NCBI GenBank assembly: GCA_012295275.1
Contig: CM022679.1
Location: 5,869,157 to 5,933,156, forward strand
Reading direction: 5' to 3'
Origin: Chrysomallon squamiferum
Taxonomy: Eukaryota; Mollusca; Gastropoda; Neomphalida; Peltospiridae
DNA: 64,000 bases
Below, one piece after another: positions 37,101-53,000 of this stretch. Each line of letters starts with the position of its first letter. The first letter of the stretch is position 1. The position numbers and the translations under genes were made by a program. The notes under the pieces were generated by a model. It did no database searches. It worked only from the letters and a program-made list of their open reading frames with translations, and was not told the DNA's origin.

Positions 37101-40100
37101 TTGAAACAGTAGAAAATGAAATTGAAATCAGTGAGTATTTTCTCTATGGGCTACTGAAAACTAAGGGATTAGCTGAAGCTTAGAGGCACTGGCATTAGGT
37201 ATCGTTGGCAGGATAAATTCTCCTAAGTGTTCCTGCATTGCTATTATATATTTTATCAAATGTTATGATATGAACTTTTCTATTTATGGAATGTTGCATA
37301 TACCTTTCTATTAAGTGAAAAAACAATTAGCCCATTGTATGATAGCATTTGTTTCCTTTCATGTTGTATGTATGATATACAATAATGTACAAGATTTAAT
37401 GGGGAAAAAACCCAATAATGCCACATAAGTGTAGAATTACAAAATACTGAATGAATTGTGAATTAAAACGTTTCTTTTGCCTTGACAAAATTGTGCCATT
37501 AATAAATAAAATTTCATGTTTTGCTCAATCTTCTAATTTTTCACTGAATTTTTTATTACATTTTTATTTTAAAATTATGAAGTTTGCATCCATATTCATT
37601 TCTTTTACAGCTTACTTGTATAACGTGTTTACTATTTAATATTTTTTCATTGAATTTTATGTATGAATTTGGTAAACTAAAATCATTTCCTAACTTGCTG
37701 CCTGTCAGTTGTAAAAGATGACATAAAACTATGGCAACAACAGATAAGAAATATATTTCTTTTAATTAAATCCATTACAGATGAAAGGCAGAAAATTATT
37801 ATCAGAATTTGTTTTATTTTTATTAATGCATAATTTTATAATAGAAATAATAGGAAGATATATTCATTATAAGAATAAAATTAGGTAAACAAGTAATAAA
37901 AGCACTTTTTTCTTTATTTAAGTCTTACCCTTTAAAAGTAAATCTTTATGCATGTATATTTGGGAACATAATTTAATTTGCCGTTTGAAAAAAAGTTCAG
38001 ATTTTTTAAATGTTTAAAATTGCCCCCCCCCCCAACTACAGAGAAAAACATTAAAAAAAAACAAATTCAAAATCAAACAATAATAATAGTAATAATAATA
38101 ATAAAATAAATTTAAAAAACAATCAAATCTAAAAATAAAATAAAATTAGAACTTAAAAACCCCCAGCAACAAACAAACCAAAACTACAAAATAACTAAGA
38201 ATCCCCAAGACAAATTGTAATAAAATATTGAAAACAAAAAGCTATACAATAATGATAATAAATGTATACTGCAAAATTCTTTACCAAAAGACAGAATTTC
38301 GGTTTCATTTGTTTTACTTGCCATATATAATTCTTTTATTATTTAAAAAAAAAAAAAAAAAATTTGTAACAACAATATAATAATATTCTTTCATAATAAT
38401 TTATTCTTTGATGGTTAATCCATGTGAGATGAATAGTCCAAGAATTTTGCAGTTATTGTTTAAAATGTCTAAAAACAATATACTCTACAGTAATATTAAA
38501 TAATGATAATAATAATTTAAAACAAACAAACAAACAAACAAAACAAACTAAAAACAAAAAGGATATTAAATTTCTAAACTATTAATAACAAAAAATGTAA
38601 AACAGATGTAATAAAATTAATCTAAAAAAATAATAATAATAAAAACTTATTATAATAAACATAAAAGAAAAACCATAAAGTTTAAAACACTAAAAAATTG
38701 TATAATTTAACAAACCTCATTTCCCTTTTCACCTTTCGGCCCTTTTTTGCCTCTGCGCCCTCTTCGACCCTGAAAGAAGTTGCAAGGAGCAAATTTAGCA
38801 TGCAAAGTAATAAAAATCATGCCAAAATCTAACTTGACAAACCTGCTCTCCTTTTTCTCCTTTGAAACCAAGCCTGCCCCTGCGGCCTCGCACTCCCTGA
38901 AACAAACTTGGAACTTGACAAAATTGAAACTGATTTTACTCTTGGGACTATGGATGAATATATGAAATGGATTTTGTAACTTATAGGGGTTGAATATAAA
39001 AGGAATAAATGAACCAAAATCAACTAAACAGAAACAGTATCATACTAATGTCAATGAAGTTGATACAAAGAAGAAAAATATTTAACACAATACATACTAG
39101 TAAAATAGTGTGTCTTACTTCTGATATAATTATATTTATTGTTTGGTGTGACAATAAGAAAAATTGAAAAGATTTTAAATTAAAGGCAGTGAAAAATAAA
39201 ATATAAGTGATTATAAAATGAAATAAGGCTAAAAGAAAGAAAAGGAAATGAATAAATCTGAGGAAGACTTGTATTTTCTATAAATATTTATTTTTATTTA
39301 ATTGAATAACAGATGTAATGGTTTTACAAAAAAATACTAATTTATTTTTGTTTGACATTTCAATAAATGTGTGACAAATATGTTTTGTTTACCTAGAAAT
39401 ATTATATTAGATAAACAAAATCTAAAACTATATTTAGCCCTTTCCTAGACAAGACTACATATAATTTTGGTATACATATTACGGAGCAGTACCTGATAAA
39501 ATTGGAAGGGTAAGAAAAGGATTCATACCATACCTATTGAGGGAAGTGATATTTTTCAACAATATACATTTATTTTCAAAAATCTAATGATAAAGTAATT
39601 TACATCAATGCTAAGTATCACCATAAAAACAAAGGAAAAATTAAAAAAGGGAAAAAATTATGATTTGGTATCTAACTGTAATTTTATTTCATAATAAAGT
39701 TTATAAACAGTCATCAGTACAATCTAACTACATACCTTCATTTGTTTTCATAATTCATAATTCCACAATTATTTATAATTATATCTATCTCAAGTAATAA
39801 ATCTTCATTCATTTATGTCTTGCATTAATGTATCATGTAACATATGTGTTTGCCAAGTTGTCACAAATCAAATATTAATAAAATATAGATAATTACATTT
39901 TAAAATCTTCTTTATTTATAAATTTAAAAAAAAAAATAAAAAAATAAAAATCCTTTATTAATTTTTTTTAAAAAGCATAGATATCAAAATAATAGTTTTA
40001 AATAAATTTATAATTTTTTTTTTTTATTATGACTGTTATAAATTATTATGTAGCAATAAGAAATGATTAAATAGGATAATTATAAACAAGAAATACTCTT

Positions 40101-42411
40101 ACCTGTGCACCCTTGTCCCCTTTGGCTCCTTTTTCACACTGGCAGCTCCCAGTTCCTGTTCCTATAGGGCCTGGTGGTCCTGGAGGACCCTATTTAGGTA
40201 CAAAACACATTTTGATCATTTTTATTTTAAATATTTATTTTAAAAATCAAATGTTTGTAATAGAAGTAATGATATTAATTTCCTGTTTTTTAAACATTAA
40301 AAATCAAATTAATTGGAAATAGAAATTGAATTCCTTTTACTGATGATGCATATCCAACCACACAACCTGCTGTGAAAATAAAAATAAATAAATAAATAAA
40401 TAATAAAGTGAAGAACTATTTTAAAAGAAAAAATATTGAGAAAGATATAATAATTAGCAATAAACATAAGGCTGAAGGGAGACAACTCAATAAAAAATTA
40501 AAAATTAAGTTATATATATATATATATACACTAGTAATACAGTACTTCTTGTATAACAAAAAAGTTACTCACAAAACAATAAATTCTCTAAAACAAATGT
40601 CTTACAAACCATCCAAATCTAATTAAGGAATTTGAAAAATAAATAAATAAATAAAATAAACAATAATCTATATAGTATTATACAAAATTTACTTTTATGT
40701 ATTTTTTAATGCTGAAAAATTAAAAAAGCAAAAACAAAAAACAAACCGAAAAAAAAACAAAAAATACAACCCAATTATAACATGCTATGAGTCTTGAAAT
40801 AGTGTTTGTAACTATTTGTAAACAGAGGCACTAAAGAAATCTTTTGTAAAGTACTTTTTTCTACTATTATCAATTTTTTTCTTATTAATCTTATTTTGTT
40901 TGTTTGTTTTTCTTCTTTTTTTTCAAACTATCCAAAATATTTGAAGCATTATTTAATGATTTCAACAAATTATTTGTTTAAAGTGCATAAACAATTAAGC
41001 TGATTATTTGTACTATTTCACCAAAATTTAGATAGTAATAATATCTTTCAAATATTATTTTCAGTTATTTTTTAAAATGTTTTGTTTTAAGAATGGATTC
41101 ATTCAGCATCCTCCACTAATTACCTGCTTCTAGCATTCTTGCCTTGACTATGAACATATTTACTAAGATAAATTTCAAAATGATCATCTTAAATCAAATC
41201 AGAAACTGGAGAAAATAAATTAAACAGTTAAAGAAATACAGCCTACATTATATTGTGCAAAATGAAAAAAGAATGATACTGAATATTTTAGTTAACAGAA
41301 ACTGAAATGAAGCGAGGTGTGAAATATGCTAGCAAATGCAAGTGTCAGCAGTTAAAATAGTTTATATTTTATAATATACAAAATGTAAATTATCTTTATC
41401 TCTGGGAAAAAATATATTTTTTGTTTAACTACTATTATTTTTATAGTTTTAAGTTTAACAATGATAATATAACTAACTGTTAGGATTTACTGAGTTTTTT
41501 AAAGCTATCATAAGAAATTTTATTTTATAGACTATTATAAATGAATATAAAAATAAAAAGTATCATTACATTCTTACCAAGTTCCAAATATTTATTTATT
41601 TATCTTTTATGAAAAAGTATGATATAAGAAAGCAAATTTTTATATAGCTGGTAATAATTTAAAATAAGTGAAATATCTCATGGCATATATATTATAGGAA
41701 ATGTATATTATCAGGAAATATGTACAATTCCTGCAAATTTCAGAAAATATATGTGATCACTGCACTGAAAATAAAGAGGCCAGAGTTGGTGATGGTCCAT
41801 AGAAAACCTAGGCATCCACAAAGCCAAGTCTCACTAGAAAAAGCAAATTATGACATTAAGGACATACTTTTTTGGTAGAAGATAACAATGTAATTAAATG
41901 GACTTTGGGAATCAAATTTGTTCTGTTTCAGAACTCCAAATTTAACAGCAAAATTAAGTGTTCCCCATTTGTTACAATATTGGGTTCTGATGCTTGCACT
42001 GGCCTGTAATCATCTTGTCTTCCACATAAAATTCTCCATCACTTGCAATTAGAAGATTATCCATTTGCAGCCACTGCATTTCCTGGATAAATCAGAATTT
42101 ATACATATTTTCTGAAATGTTCAGGATTATACATATTTGCTGTAACATATACAATATAGAAGAAAGAATTGTTGTTTCATTTTTTTTTTTTTATGTCATT
42201 GTTTACATTGTTATTTTATTTTATCTAAAAATATTTTTATTTATTTAATTTTTTTTTTTCAGAATGAAATATTTCATAAACACAGGCTAAGCATTCAGGA
42301 AAGTTAACACTCAAGGCATATTCTCTATGCTAAATAACTCTTTATAAGTCTATCTAAAAACGAATTTTTTTTCATTTACTAACAGGCAAATTTTCTTAAA
42401 ATTGAAAAAGA

Positions 42412-42481
<70 letters not shown>

Positions 42482-44798
42482 CAATAAAAAATCAAATAAA
42501 AATAGTAATAATAATAAGAAAAACCAAGGTCCAAGATAAACAGGCATAAGACAAAGAAAGAAACAAAAAGGACTCAAAACTGAAGTCTGTTTAATTGTCA
42601 AGGCGTAATAAATCCTTGTTTATTGACTGCTAATCATGCTTTCATATATTCATGCTTTAAATTTTTAAATTTTTATTTGCCTTTCTTCTCATCAAATAAG
42701 TAAACATTAATATAACCTTTTATTATTAATTTTTTTAATTCATGTAAATTAGCAGAAGTACTTAAAATAAATGTATAAATAAAATAAAATGACAGACTGA
42801 AGACATACATATAAATTACTGGGCTCAGTATTTAATGGTAAATTTATTTTTATGATCTACTTAAGATTCTTTTGTGAATATTATAATTAATGTTGCAGAC
42901 AATATGTTACTTAATATTTAATTATATCACCTAACTAGTTATTATTATTTATTGTAAGAAAGAAACTACAGGACTTAAAAAAAAGAACTGTCTTTCATCT
43001 TAAATGGAAATGAGAAAAAATGTTGTTATAATAACATCCAAGTAATGTGTCTAATTTATCATTTAATTTAGCTGTTTAATGGATAAACAAACATAATTCA
43101 ATTAAATTTCAACTGATAGTAAATATATGACTAAACAAGCAACCAAGAGTTGTCTCCCACTACAAACCCAAACTAAACATTTTATGTAAAATATCACAAA
43201 ATTTAAATCACATAAAATTAAATTACATATATAATTTAACAGATCAGTGAGAAATACCTAAATATATTGGGTGAAATAAAATAATATTACACATATTTTA
43301 ACAATTCAATATTTTGTAACATTAAAAATTCCAAATATTATATCATAATTAAATTATACAATGTCTCAACATTCATCTTTTATCCTCTTAAAGCAGTTGA
43401 ATTTAAAGAAACAACAACAGTGCTTACAGTTATTGTTACCTAATGATTATATATACTATTACCAAACTGTCTCACAAATACAGAGAAGCATTGTGTAAAA
43501 AATAAAAAAAAATAAAAATAAATAAATAAAAAGTAACAGACTGTTATCTGACCAACTATATTTCATGCAGCAAACACCACAATGAACACTGCTTTGCAAT
43601 TCAAACTATGGACCATGCAGCAGTAACGTGCTAACTCACCCTCAGACCAGGTTTGCCCACCAAACCTGGATAGCCGGGCTTGCCAATCGGCCCCTCAGCC
43701 CCCTAGTAGGTAAAGTGCATGGCAGTGCATCAGCAGTGTCACATCCCACAATAGCATACATTAATAATCATGAGGTAGCTGATATTACCATGTAAAACAA
43801 TTATACAATATTACCATGTTTCTGGTAAAGTTTTTTTTTTTTTTTTTTCTTCTGTTATTTTCATGAACATTTATTGAAATCTATTTTATAGTTTATATTA
43901 TTTGGTATCTAAATTTGGTTATTCAAACTTTTTTTTTCCACAAAAATAATGTAAGATTTGACTCTATCTTCTCTGCTGTAACAACTCTGTTTGATTGCTT
44001 TTTGTTTTTTGTTATTTTTTGTTTTGTGTCTTTTATATATATATTTTTTGTTGTTGTTTTTTTGGTAACATCAGCTTTGAAGCAATATATCTTATCAGTA
44101 TCACAGTATATAAAAAAACAGTATTATATTTACATACACATTTTTTTACTAAATTTAACAATAGCTAAATTAATTAAAACAGCCAGACAAAAACCTCTAT
44201 TGACCTCATATTCATAACTGCTAATAAAAAACATATTAAAAAACTAGAATGACATACTACGTTATTTACTGACAGAGTGAATTTATTTTAAAACAAAAGC
44301 TAAATGAATGAAATTGTATGTATATTTTGCTATTAGCCAGTATCTCTTCTGCTAGTTTTTCACAACTGATAAACTAACCTAAAACTACAGACATCCAGTG
44401 GATGAATGAAAAATAAAACACAGGTACCTGGCAAATTGTACTTTTCTCTATTACCTGAGTTCATCATGAGTTTGCTGGCACTGGTGTCCAGCTGACAAAC
44501 ACAACATCTAGAACTAGTGTAGTAGATTTTCATTTTTAAAACTTCCAGAACAAATGAAGTTTTTTAGTGACTTAGTACATATATTTTTCCACTTTTTAAC
44601 TAATGAATTAAGCCTTTTGCCTTTCTATTTTCAAAAATACCTTGAAACAATAAGTCAAACTAAAGGAATTTTCAAAACATAAAACTACCATTACTCTATT
44701 GTTTATAAATTATCAGTCATAAATATGGTATCATTTCTTTTTTCCATGCTCTTTATAGTGATGCTGAATTAATATTAATTTGGGGACTTTTATTTCAT

Positions 44799-44837
<39 letters not shown>

Positions 44838-46038
44838 CTTATTTAATTTTTAATTTATTTATTTATTTTTTTGTCATACCTATGTAACAGTATTTTACAT
44901 TTATAAAGAAATATACAGTGAATGTAAAAATTAAGAAAGAAAAAAGCAATATCTGCAGATACAGAATCTGAAAAAGGTACTAATTATTACAAAATTAAAT
45001 TAAAGAGTTGGAAGCCTGAGATATGATGAGATGACTGAATCAAAATGAAATGCCATAGTTATGTTATTAAATCATATAAAAATAAAATACAATGATTACT
45101 TTCATTACACAAAAATCAAGGACCATTTTTTTTTTTTTTTTTTTTAAATCATTACTTATGTATATAAGCATGATTGGTATCTCATAATTACTTTACAAAA
45201 TAACAATAACACATTTGGCGGGATGTAACACAAGTGCAGTGCATGTGCGACAAAATCACTGACAAACAAACATTACACACACACCCACAAAAACAGGTGT
45301 TGTTTGAACCACAGCTGTTAACAAGTGATGTGACCACTTTATAAACATGAACTTTATTGTACAATCTTCAGTGAAAAAAAATAAAAAAAAACAAAACATG
45401 AAAAATTAGTGGAATGTGATGGTATATAAAATGAGTAGATTAAATTTTAAAAGTTTGAAGGATAGAGATAAAATGGATAAAGAAAAATGTCAGATATCTT
45501 GTTATGATAAAGACAGAAGGATGCTGGAGTACAGTTAGTACAATGGTCAAATGAATAAATTATTTAATAAATTAATATATGATTTGATTATGAATAAAGA
45601 TGGTCAAAATCAACACATTTAACTGGAAATAACACAAGTCTTAAAGAGCAATTTTCAAAACAAAAATATTCTGTATGATGTTCTTTAATTGTATTAGGTC
45701 ACATGACAAGTGGACAGCAGGGAACAGTGACTTGCACAGCACACAACAATACTCTCTGTAACAGAGACATAAATTCTGAAAGTTATTAGCTTTTTGGAGG
45801 GCAAACATACTAATATATATTAATATCAAAATATATTTTTCATGGGCAGAAAAATCTCACAAAATAGAACTTACATTTGTTTTATATAAAGAACAGAAAA
45901 ATAATGATGGATTGAAAAGATTAAAATTGATTTAAAAAAATAAAAATAAAATAAAAACAATAGTAATAATAATAATAAAGGAGACTATATAGAGTTTTTC
46001 TTTCTTTAAAATGATGAAATTGAAACAAACAAAAAATG

Positions 46039-46094
<56 letters not shown>

Positions 46095-49000
46095 AAAAAA
46101 ATGAAATCTACATACAGAAAGTATTTTAGCATATATTTTCACAACATGTAAAACATTAAAAATATCAAACACAGGGGGAAAAAAAGACTAGACTTTCCCA
46201 ATTATCCCCTCTAGTAAATACAATATAATGAAATCTTGAATTTCTCACCTGTAAACATGTAAACAAGGGTATAACTGAAACCAGTACATAAAGCAAAAAT
46301 ACACAAAATAGTCATGCATTTACATTTAAAGAATTAACATGCACAAACTTACAGGTAAGCCTATTGAGCCTGGTTCACCTTTTGGCCCTGTGGCACCCTG
46401 GTAAAATAATAATATTGTTGTTCTGATTAAAACAGAATTTTATTACAAATGAAATAACAACTTACAGTTTCTTAGTACAAAGAACAACAAAAAAAAAAAA
46501 GGGGTAAATTAATATTGTAAACAAACATACAGAGAAAAAACCATATGTGTTTCATTATGGCATAAAAAAAATAAATACTATTTAATCAAGTATTTTACAT
46601 ATTGTAGTGAACATTTAAAAAAAGAAAGAATTAAAAGCTGGAAAAAAAACAATATTAATAATAATTTTTTTTTTATCAAAACATACATAATTCAGACAAA
46701 ACAACTTACTATTTCTCCCTTAATACCTTGTGGTCCACTGTCCCCCTAAAACAATAGCAAATTTAAAAAACAACAGTAACAAAAAAAAAGCTACTAAAAA
46801 CAAAACCCAACAAAAACAACTGAATATATTTTTTTCTGGAATTTTGCATGTGTGTTTTTAATACTGATCAATTTTATCAATTAAACTTTCAATTTTATGT
46901 ATTTTCTGATTCCAAAATAGAGAAAAATAAAAAAACAGCACATCAACAACTGTAACTTACTGTAAAGAGTATTGCTATTAAAGTTTAAGATTAAGTTCAG
47001 TTTAAAAATGATTTAATCATTTTCTGTTTAATCATTTACTACAGCATGGATTTTATATAAATATAATACCTTGATACCCGGTGGGCCCTGTAGTCCCATT
47101 GGTCCCTATTAAGGTAAATAAAATCTGGTATTTTTAATGCAGTTAAAATATAAATATACTAAATAATGATATTGGGGAATAGCAATTACAGATATCAACT
47201 GATGTAGAAATTAATAGCAATATATAAAATAAATAAATAAAATAGTAATCATAAAACAAATATAAAAAATATAATTTTGGTAAATATGTTTATTTTAAGA
47301 TAGAACTGAAATTAATTCTTATGGATTTTTTATTTTTTATTATTCAAATATGTTATTTTTAATTTATCATAGCTTATAACTAATTATTCCTACAGAAGCA
47401 TGAAGAAAAATATAATAATAATAATATAATAATAATTATAATAATAATAATAATAATAATAATAGTAATTAATAACTAAATAATAAATATTATTCTTTTT
47501 TAATATAATAGATGTATTATACCATATTATTTTTTCAATATTATGGACATTATTTAAACCAAAAACAATTATAAAACAAAATAACAGAGTGGATAAAAAA
47601 TATATTACAAGTACACATAATTTTATTTCTCACTTTTAAATTATTTATTAATTCCAAGAATTTAAATGTATTAATAAACAATTAATAAATACATAAATAT
47701 GCTGATATTAAATATCTGTTTTGCTTTCTTCTCAGTTATTTTTGACATGCATACACTGGAAACATTCTTACCATTGGTCCTGGTGGACCTGGTGGGCCAG
47801 GCAGCTGTAATACAATTTCAGATTCTTAAATTTTTATGCATCTTGCATATATACCTAATTTAATTTATCTTATACAAATCTAACTTTTCAAAAAACCCTA
47901 AAAAATAACATAATAATGATAATAATAATATAAAAAGGAAGCAACTAAATTTTCAAATTTGTGTATTAAAAATATTAGTTAAAATTTGTTATAAATTAAA
48001 TATTTTTAAATATACAAAATAATGATTGTAGATAAACATGTAACAAACATAAGAATATGGCAGTACCCAATAACTTATTTTTAATTTTAATATACTGACT
48101 TTAGGTACAGTATTAAACGCTATTTGTTGCTGGTTAATATCCTGGGAATAAATATTATGACACTGTTTAATATCAAATAAACCCAGATCACTCACCCCTT
48201 CTCCACTTCCACCCTCTATAATGCCAGGTTCTCCCTACATATAAATATAACAAAAAGTTTCTTTACAATAAAAAAATAAATAATCAAGACACAGGTAAAT
48301 TTCAGAGTTTAACTACTTAAATTAAACCACAATCAGATACTGAATATTAGAAGTTACCCACTTTAGCTGTATCATTGTCAGTTATTTATTATGTATAAAT
48401 GTGTTAATATTATTAATAACACGTAATAATGCAGTATTGGGTGATTTATTTGGAATATGTTAAAAGAACTCTATGGACATATCACAAAGTATTCATTGTT
48501 CCATTTTGTTGGTTAGTTTAAAAATGAAATAACTTACTTTTGTTTCATTATATAACAGTATCATTTCAACAAAATTCATTAACGTAAAGACAAAATTTAG
48601 TTGTTATAAATAATATCTATATAAAATATTTCAGAGATCCTCTATTTAATATGCTCAACATCATCATTTTAAACGATGTATCTTTAAAATTTTCTATAAA
48701 ATTTAGTTTGGTTGTCTTTTGTACAAGATCCATTTTTTTACAAACAAAAAGAATCAATATAGCACATAATATGACAAATAAAGAACAGATAGAAGAGGCA
48801 ATTAGTTTAAACACATGGTAGAAATGTAGTTCTTGTAAATAGATTAGGGACACAGAACAAAAAGAAAAATATGATTTACATAAAACAACTGTATGCTATA
48901 GCATTTAAATGCAATTTATCTTGATCAGCAAGAAATAAAATTGGTCAGTGTTTCTTTGACATGCTTTAGAAATATCAGGAATTTCAGATAATTTTGTTTA

Positions 49001-50016
49001 ATTTTGGTACAGACAGATGCATGTTGTTTTGTTTTTTTTCAGTAAATTTTACATAATTTTCCTATAGTCTAATAGGAACACAAATATGCACTTTATTTGT
49101 CAAATTTCAGATAATTTTTCTTTCATCTAAAAACATCCATGTTTGTTGAGAAATTTCCCATAATTTTTCTTTAGTCTAATGTACTTTCTTTGGGAAATTT
49201 CACTTCATTTTTCTTCAGGATATTAAACATGCATTTTATTCAGTATAATTTACATAACTTTGTTTTATTCTGACAGAGGTGAACAGAAAAACACAGTAAC
49301 ACAACATGTCATGCACAGACACAAATCTCATGTACTTACAGGGGGACCAGGTAAACCAGGTGGTCCAATCACACCTGGCACACCAGGATCACCTTTGTCA
49401 CCTGGTTCACCTTTCTGACCAGGGATGCCCTGATTTGTATGTCAACAGTAAAACATTAGATTTTGTTCACCACAACAATGATTTTTTACTTGTAAGGACA
49501 ATATAATTAATATTGTAATATTATTTATTTCTTTGTAAAACATTTTTAGAATTCAAAGCAGAATTTATTTTAAAATTTACTTTAATAAATTAAATTCAAA
49601 TTAACACTTTTTAGAATTCAGGAAAAATAATTTTAAGAATATTTTTAGTAAACGTTTTAACTAAAAAGAAAGGAAAAATGGAACAGAACATTTTATAAGA
49701 AACTCACAGGTGGCCCTGTGATACCCATTCTTCCATCAATTCCATTTCGACCTGGTTCTCCTACTGACCCTTTCTCTCCCTGTCACACAAAATTTTATTA
49801 TGTAAGAAATAATTAAAAACCTACTGACAATTATTTTAGAATATTAAAAGTAGTTTTAACATGACTTATATATACATATATAAACCTTACTGCAATGCAT
49901 TTTACATGTTTACTTTTAGCTCTATACCATTATTTAGCAAAATAAATTTAATATTTCATAAATAGATTAGTATTTTCAAAGTATAGGATTTGTAAAAATT
50001 ATTATTCTTATATATA

Positions 50017-50048
<32 letters not shown>

Positions 50049-53000
50049 TGCTTTCGTTTTTTATCTGTTCTATGTGTTTCTGGCATTTGTCTCTTCAGGG
50101 TTGTTATTTACCAACACTTTAGTTTGTTATCATCAAATTTCACAAACCTGTTGACCTGGTAAACCAAATGCTCCCTTCTCTCCTTTTGGACCAATAGCCC
50201 CAGGTGGACCTTGTGGTCCAGGAAATCCAAATCTCCCAAAATTACCCTTTTCACCCCTACGTCCCCTTCGTCCCTAACAACAGATAAAACTAATTAAATT
50301 GCTTCTTAATATTTACTTAAAATGATAGACATACCTTCTAATAAATCAGACATTATGAAATTGTATTTATTAGCAGTAGTATTTACAGAGCTGATTAATA
50401 TTATATATTTATTAACAAGGCTTCATTTACAAATAATATATGCACAAATTAATAATACTGTTTTGTGATTCATCTATTTGATTTGTTATGTAATTATTAA
50501 TTGAAAAAAAATTGGAATTTGTTAACTTAACAAATCACATTAATTTTACATGATCAGTTAAAAAATACACATTTTCTTTTTTTCAGTTACATTAGGTATC
50601 TTAGAGAGCAATACAAAGGTGAAAACTGTACAAAACCAATTATTCAAATAACATCAATTCAACTCACACAATACAGAATGCACAGAAAATGATATACAAA
50701 AAACATATTTCAACATGCTTACAAATTATTCACATTAAATATTTGTTTCTTGAAATATGCTATTATATAATAATTATGGAATATTTATATCAAACTGGAT
50801 TTTTATAAAATGTTAATTTACAGAAGAAAATATAATCTGAAATTTATTTCTATTGTTGGAAATTAATATAAATAAATACTGAACATCTACTGCATTTTAC
50901 TTTCAGACCAGATACATTGATATTGCAAGAAACAAAATATTTCAGGTTTACATGCAAGATATAACAAGAAATGAATTTAAAATTCATTCTCCCTTCTATT
51001 CAGTTTTATCATGCAAAATGAAGTAACATACAAGAAAATTCGCAAAGTACTTTCTTGAGATTCTGTTTCATTCATCCTTGATGTTAGATAGTTGCTAAGA
51101 AAACGTTTCTTCTTTCCATTTATTCATGATATCTTCATGTTACTTTGTTTTGTAAAAATGTGTGTACCAGTATAACCACAAATACACAACAAATGTATGT
51201 TAAAAATTCATGCAAGCATAAGTTTTCATTCAAATTTCTTCAATATGCAATCAGATTTAAAATTTATGATTAATCTGAATAATATGATCTTCTTTACTTA
51301 TTCAGAGATTGGTTGACTAAATAAATAACTTCTGAACTATCTGAAAGAATGAATTTATATTTTTAAAAATTATATGAAATAAATATATATTTCTTATCAT
51401 TAAATGTTTCTTCTACTTGTTCTCAAACTTAAATTATAATAAAAATTCTAAGCAGAAAAATCATTCCTTTAAAAGAAGAAATTTAACTGGGTGAAATTAG
51501 ATACTTTAATATGGTTTAAATGTGTACTGATAACATTTTCTATTATAAAAACCATACAAACAAAGCTCATGCAAAGATGCATGCAGTACAAAGTTCAAAA
51601 CATTTTCTATGAGTACATATTTCACACTGAATTAAAAAAAAGACAATGAGAAAAAATAGTCCAGTTAAAATTTCACTAGGTATGCTAGTTGAAAACATCC
51701 AGAATGAAATTGGTAAAAAGAAAGAGTATTGAAAAGAAAAGTTAACACAACAACAACAACAATAATAATAATAAGAAAGAAAGGAACATCAAAGAAATGC
51801 TAATAAACAAGTATATACATTTTTCATCTGATACAAATATCCTAAATTTACATGTTTTAACATAACATTAAAAATCACTTTTATTATATTTTGTTGTCTA
51901 ATTTTTATATATGACATATTTAATAGATAATCTAATAATTCAGTGCCCAAGATTTCAGAACAGTAACAATAATTTAAACAAATAAATAAACAAAATAAAG
52001 CCTCATTGTCAGAAAATAATAAATAGTAATAATTATGAGAATATATAAGACATGCTTTCTATAAAATATTTGTTTTATTTTGAAATATTTTCAGAAATAA
52101 AAATTTGATTGTCTACCAAGATTCCTGCATGCACAATGACTAACATAGATGCTTAGGAAAAGCAGGCAGGCTATATTATTTACCCGTTTACCCCTCTTGC
52201 CCCTTTCCCCTTTCTCACCCCTGGGTCCGGGTGCCCCTGGAAGTCCAATTCTACCCTGAACAAAAAAATATATATAATTAAATAAATAAAAGAAAAAGAG
52301 AAAATTATAGTTATTAGAAACCTTTTGATTATTTTGAATAAATAATGTTATTTCATTTATTGCAATTGTTTTCAAATAACAATAACACCAAACTAGAAAT
52401 GCAGTGTATATCTGAAAATAAAATAAATTAGTCATGCATTTATTAGATTAGAAATTAGTAATAAACAACACCAGAACAACAAATGTCAGTACTAATACAA
52501 GAAAATAAATATACAAAAAATAAAATAAAGTGATATAAAATCAGATATAAGATACATTTGAAACAATTCAAATATAAGAATGATATGGTATTAACTTTTA
52601 GATGATTTAAAGCAGCATCCTTTTGTTGTTTTGTGGTGGATATGCATCATCATATAATAAAGGAATTCCTGAAATAAATACAACTTAAATTATTAAGAAA
52701 ATACAGTAATATTTACATGCAGTTTATAATATAAATGTTTCTTTAGATTAAAAAACAATTATTGAAATGATTGAAAAAATTTGTTGCAAATGATCTTCTT
52801 TGAAATATTCATATGTTCATACATTATTTATTTAGGATAATTAAGAAAATTAACATTCAGAACAAGACTTAATTTCCTTGTAACAAAATTTTAATATATT
52901 AAATGTTAATTTTATAGAGGAAGCAAAGCATTAACTGAAATATTTCAGCTGTGTGTGAATGTGTGTGTGGGTATTTTTATATATATATATATATATACAC

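Larger units (their letters stand above)
43703..46352 (-). other. Collagen intron, 2.6 kb
   Basis: No exon. Contains the TTTA and T/A runs listed separately. The frame 43915-44217 is a translation of T-rich sequence. Confidence 0.65.

Noticed and set aside
44422-44520. Exon-like GTCAG...GTAATA segment in a collagen intron
   Set aside because: About 37 nt, not a multiple of three, not Gly-X-Y; it would break the frame of the collagen.
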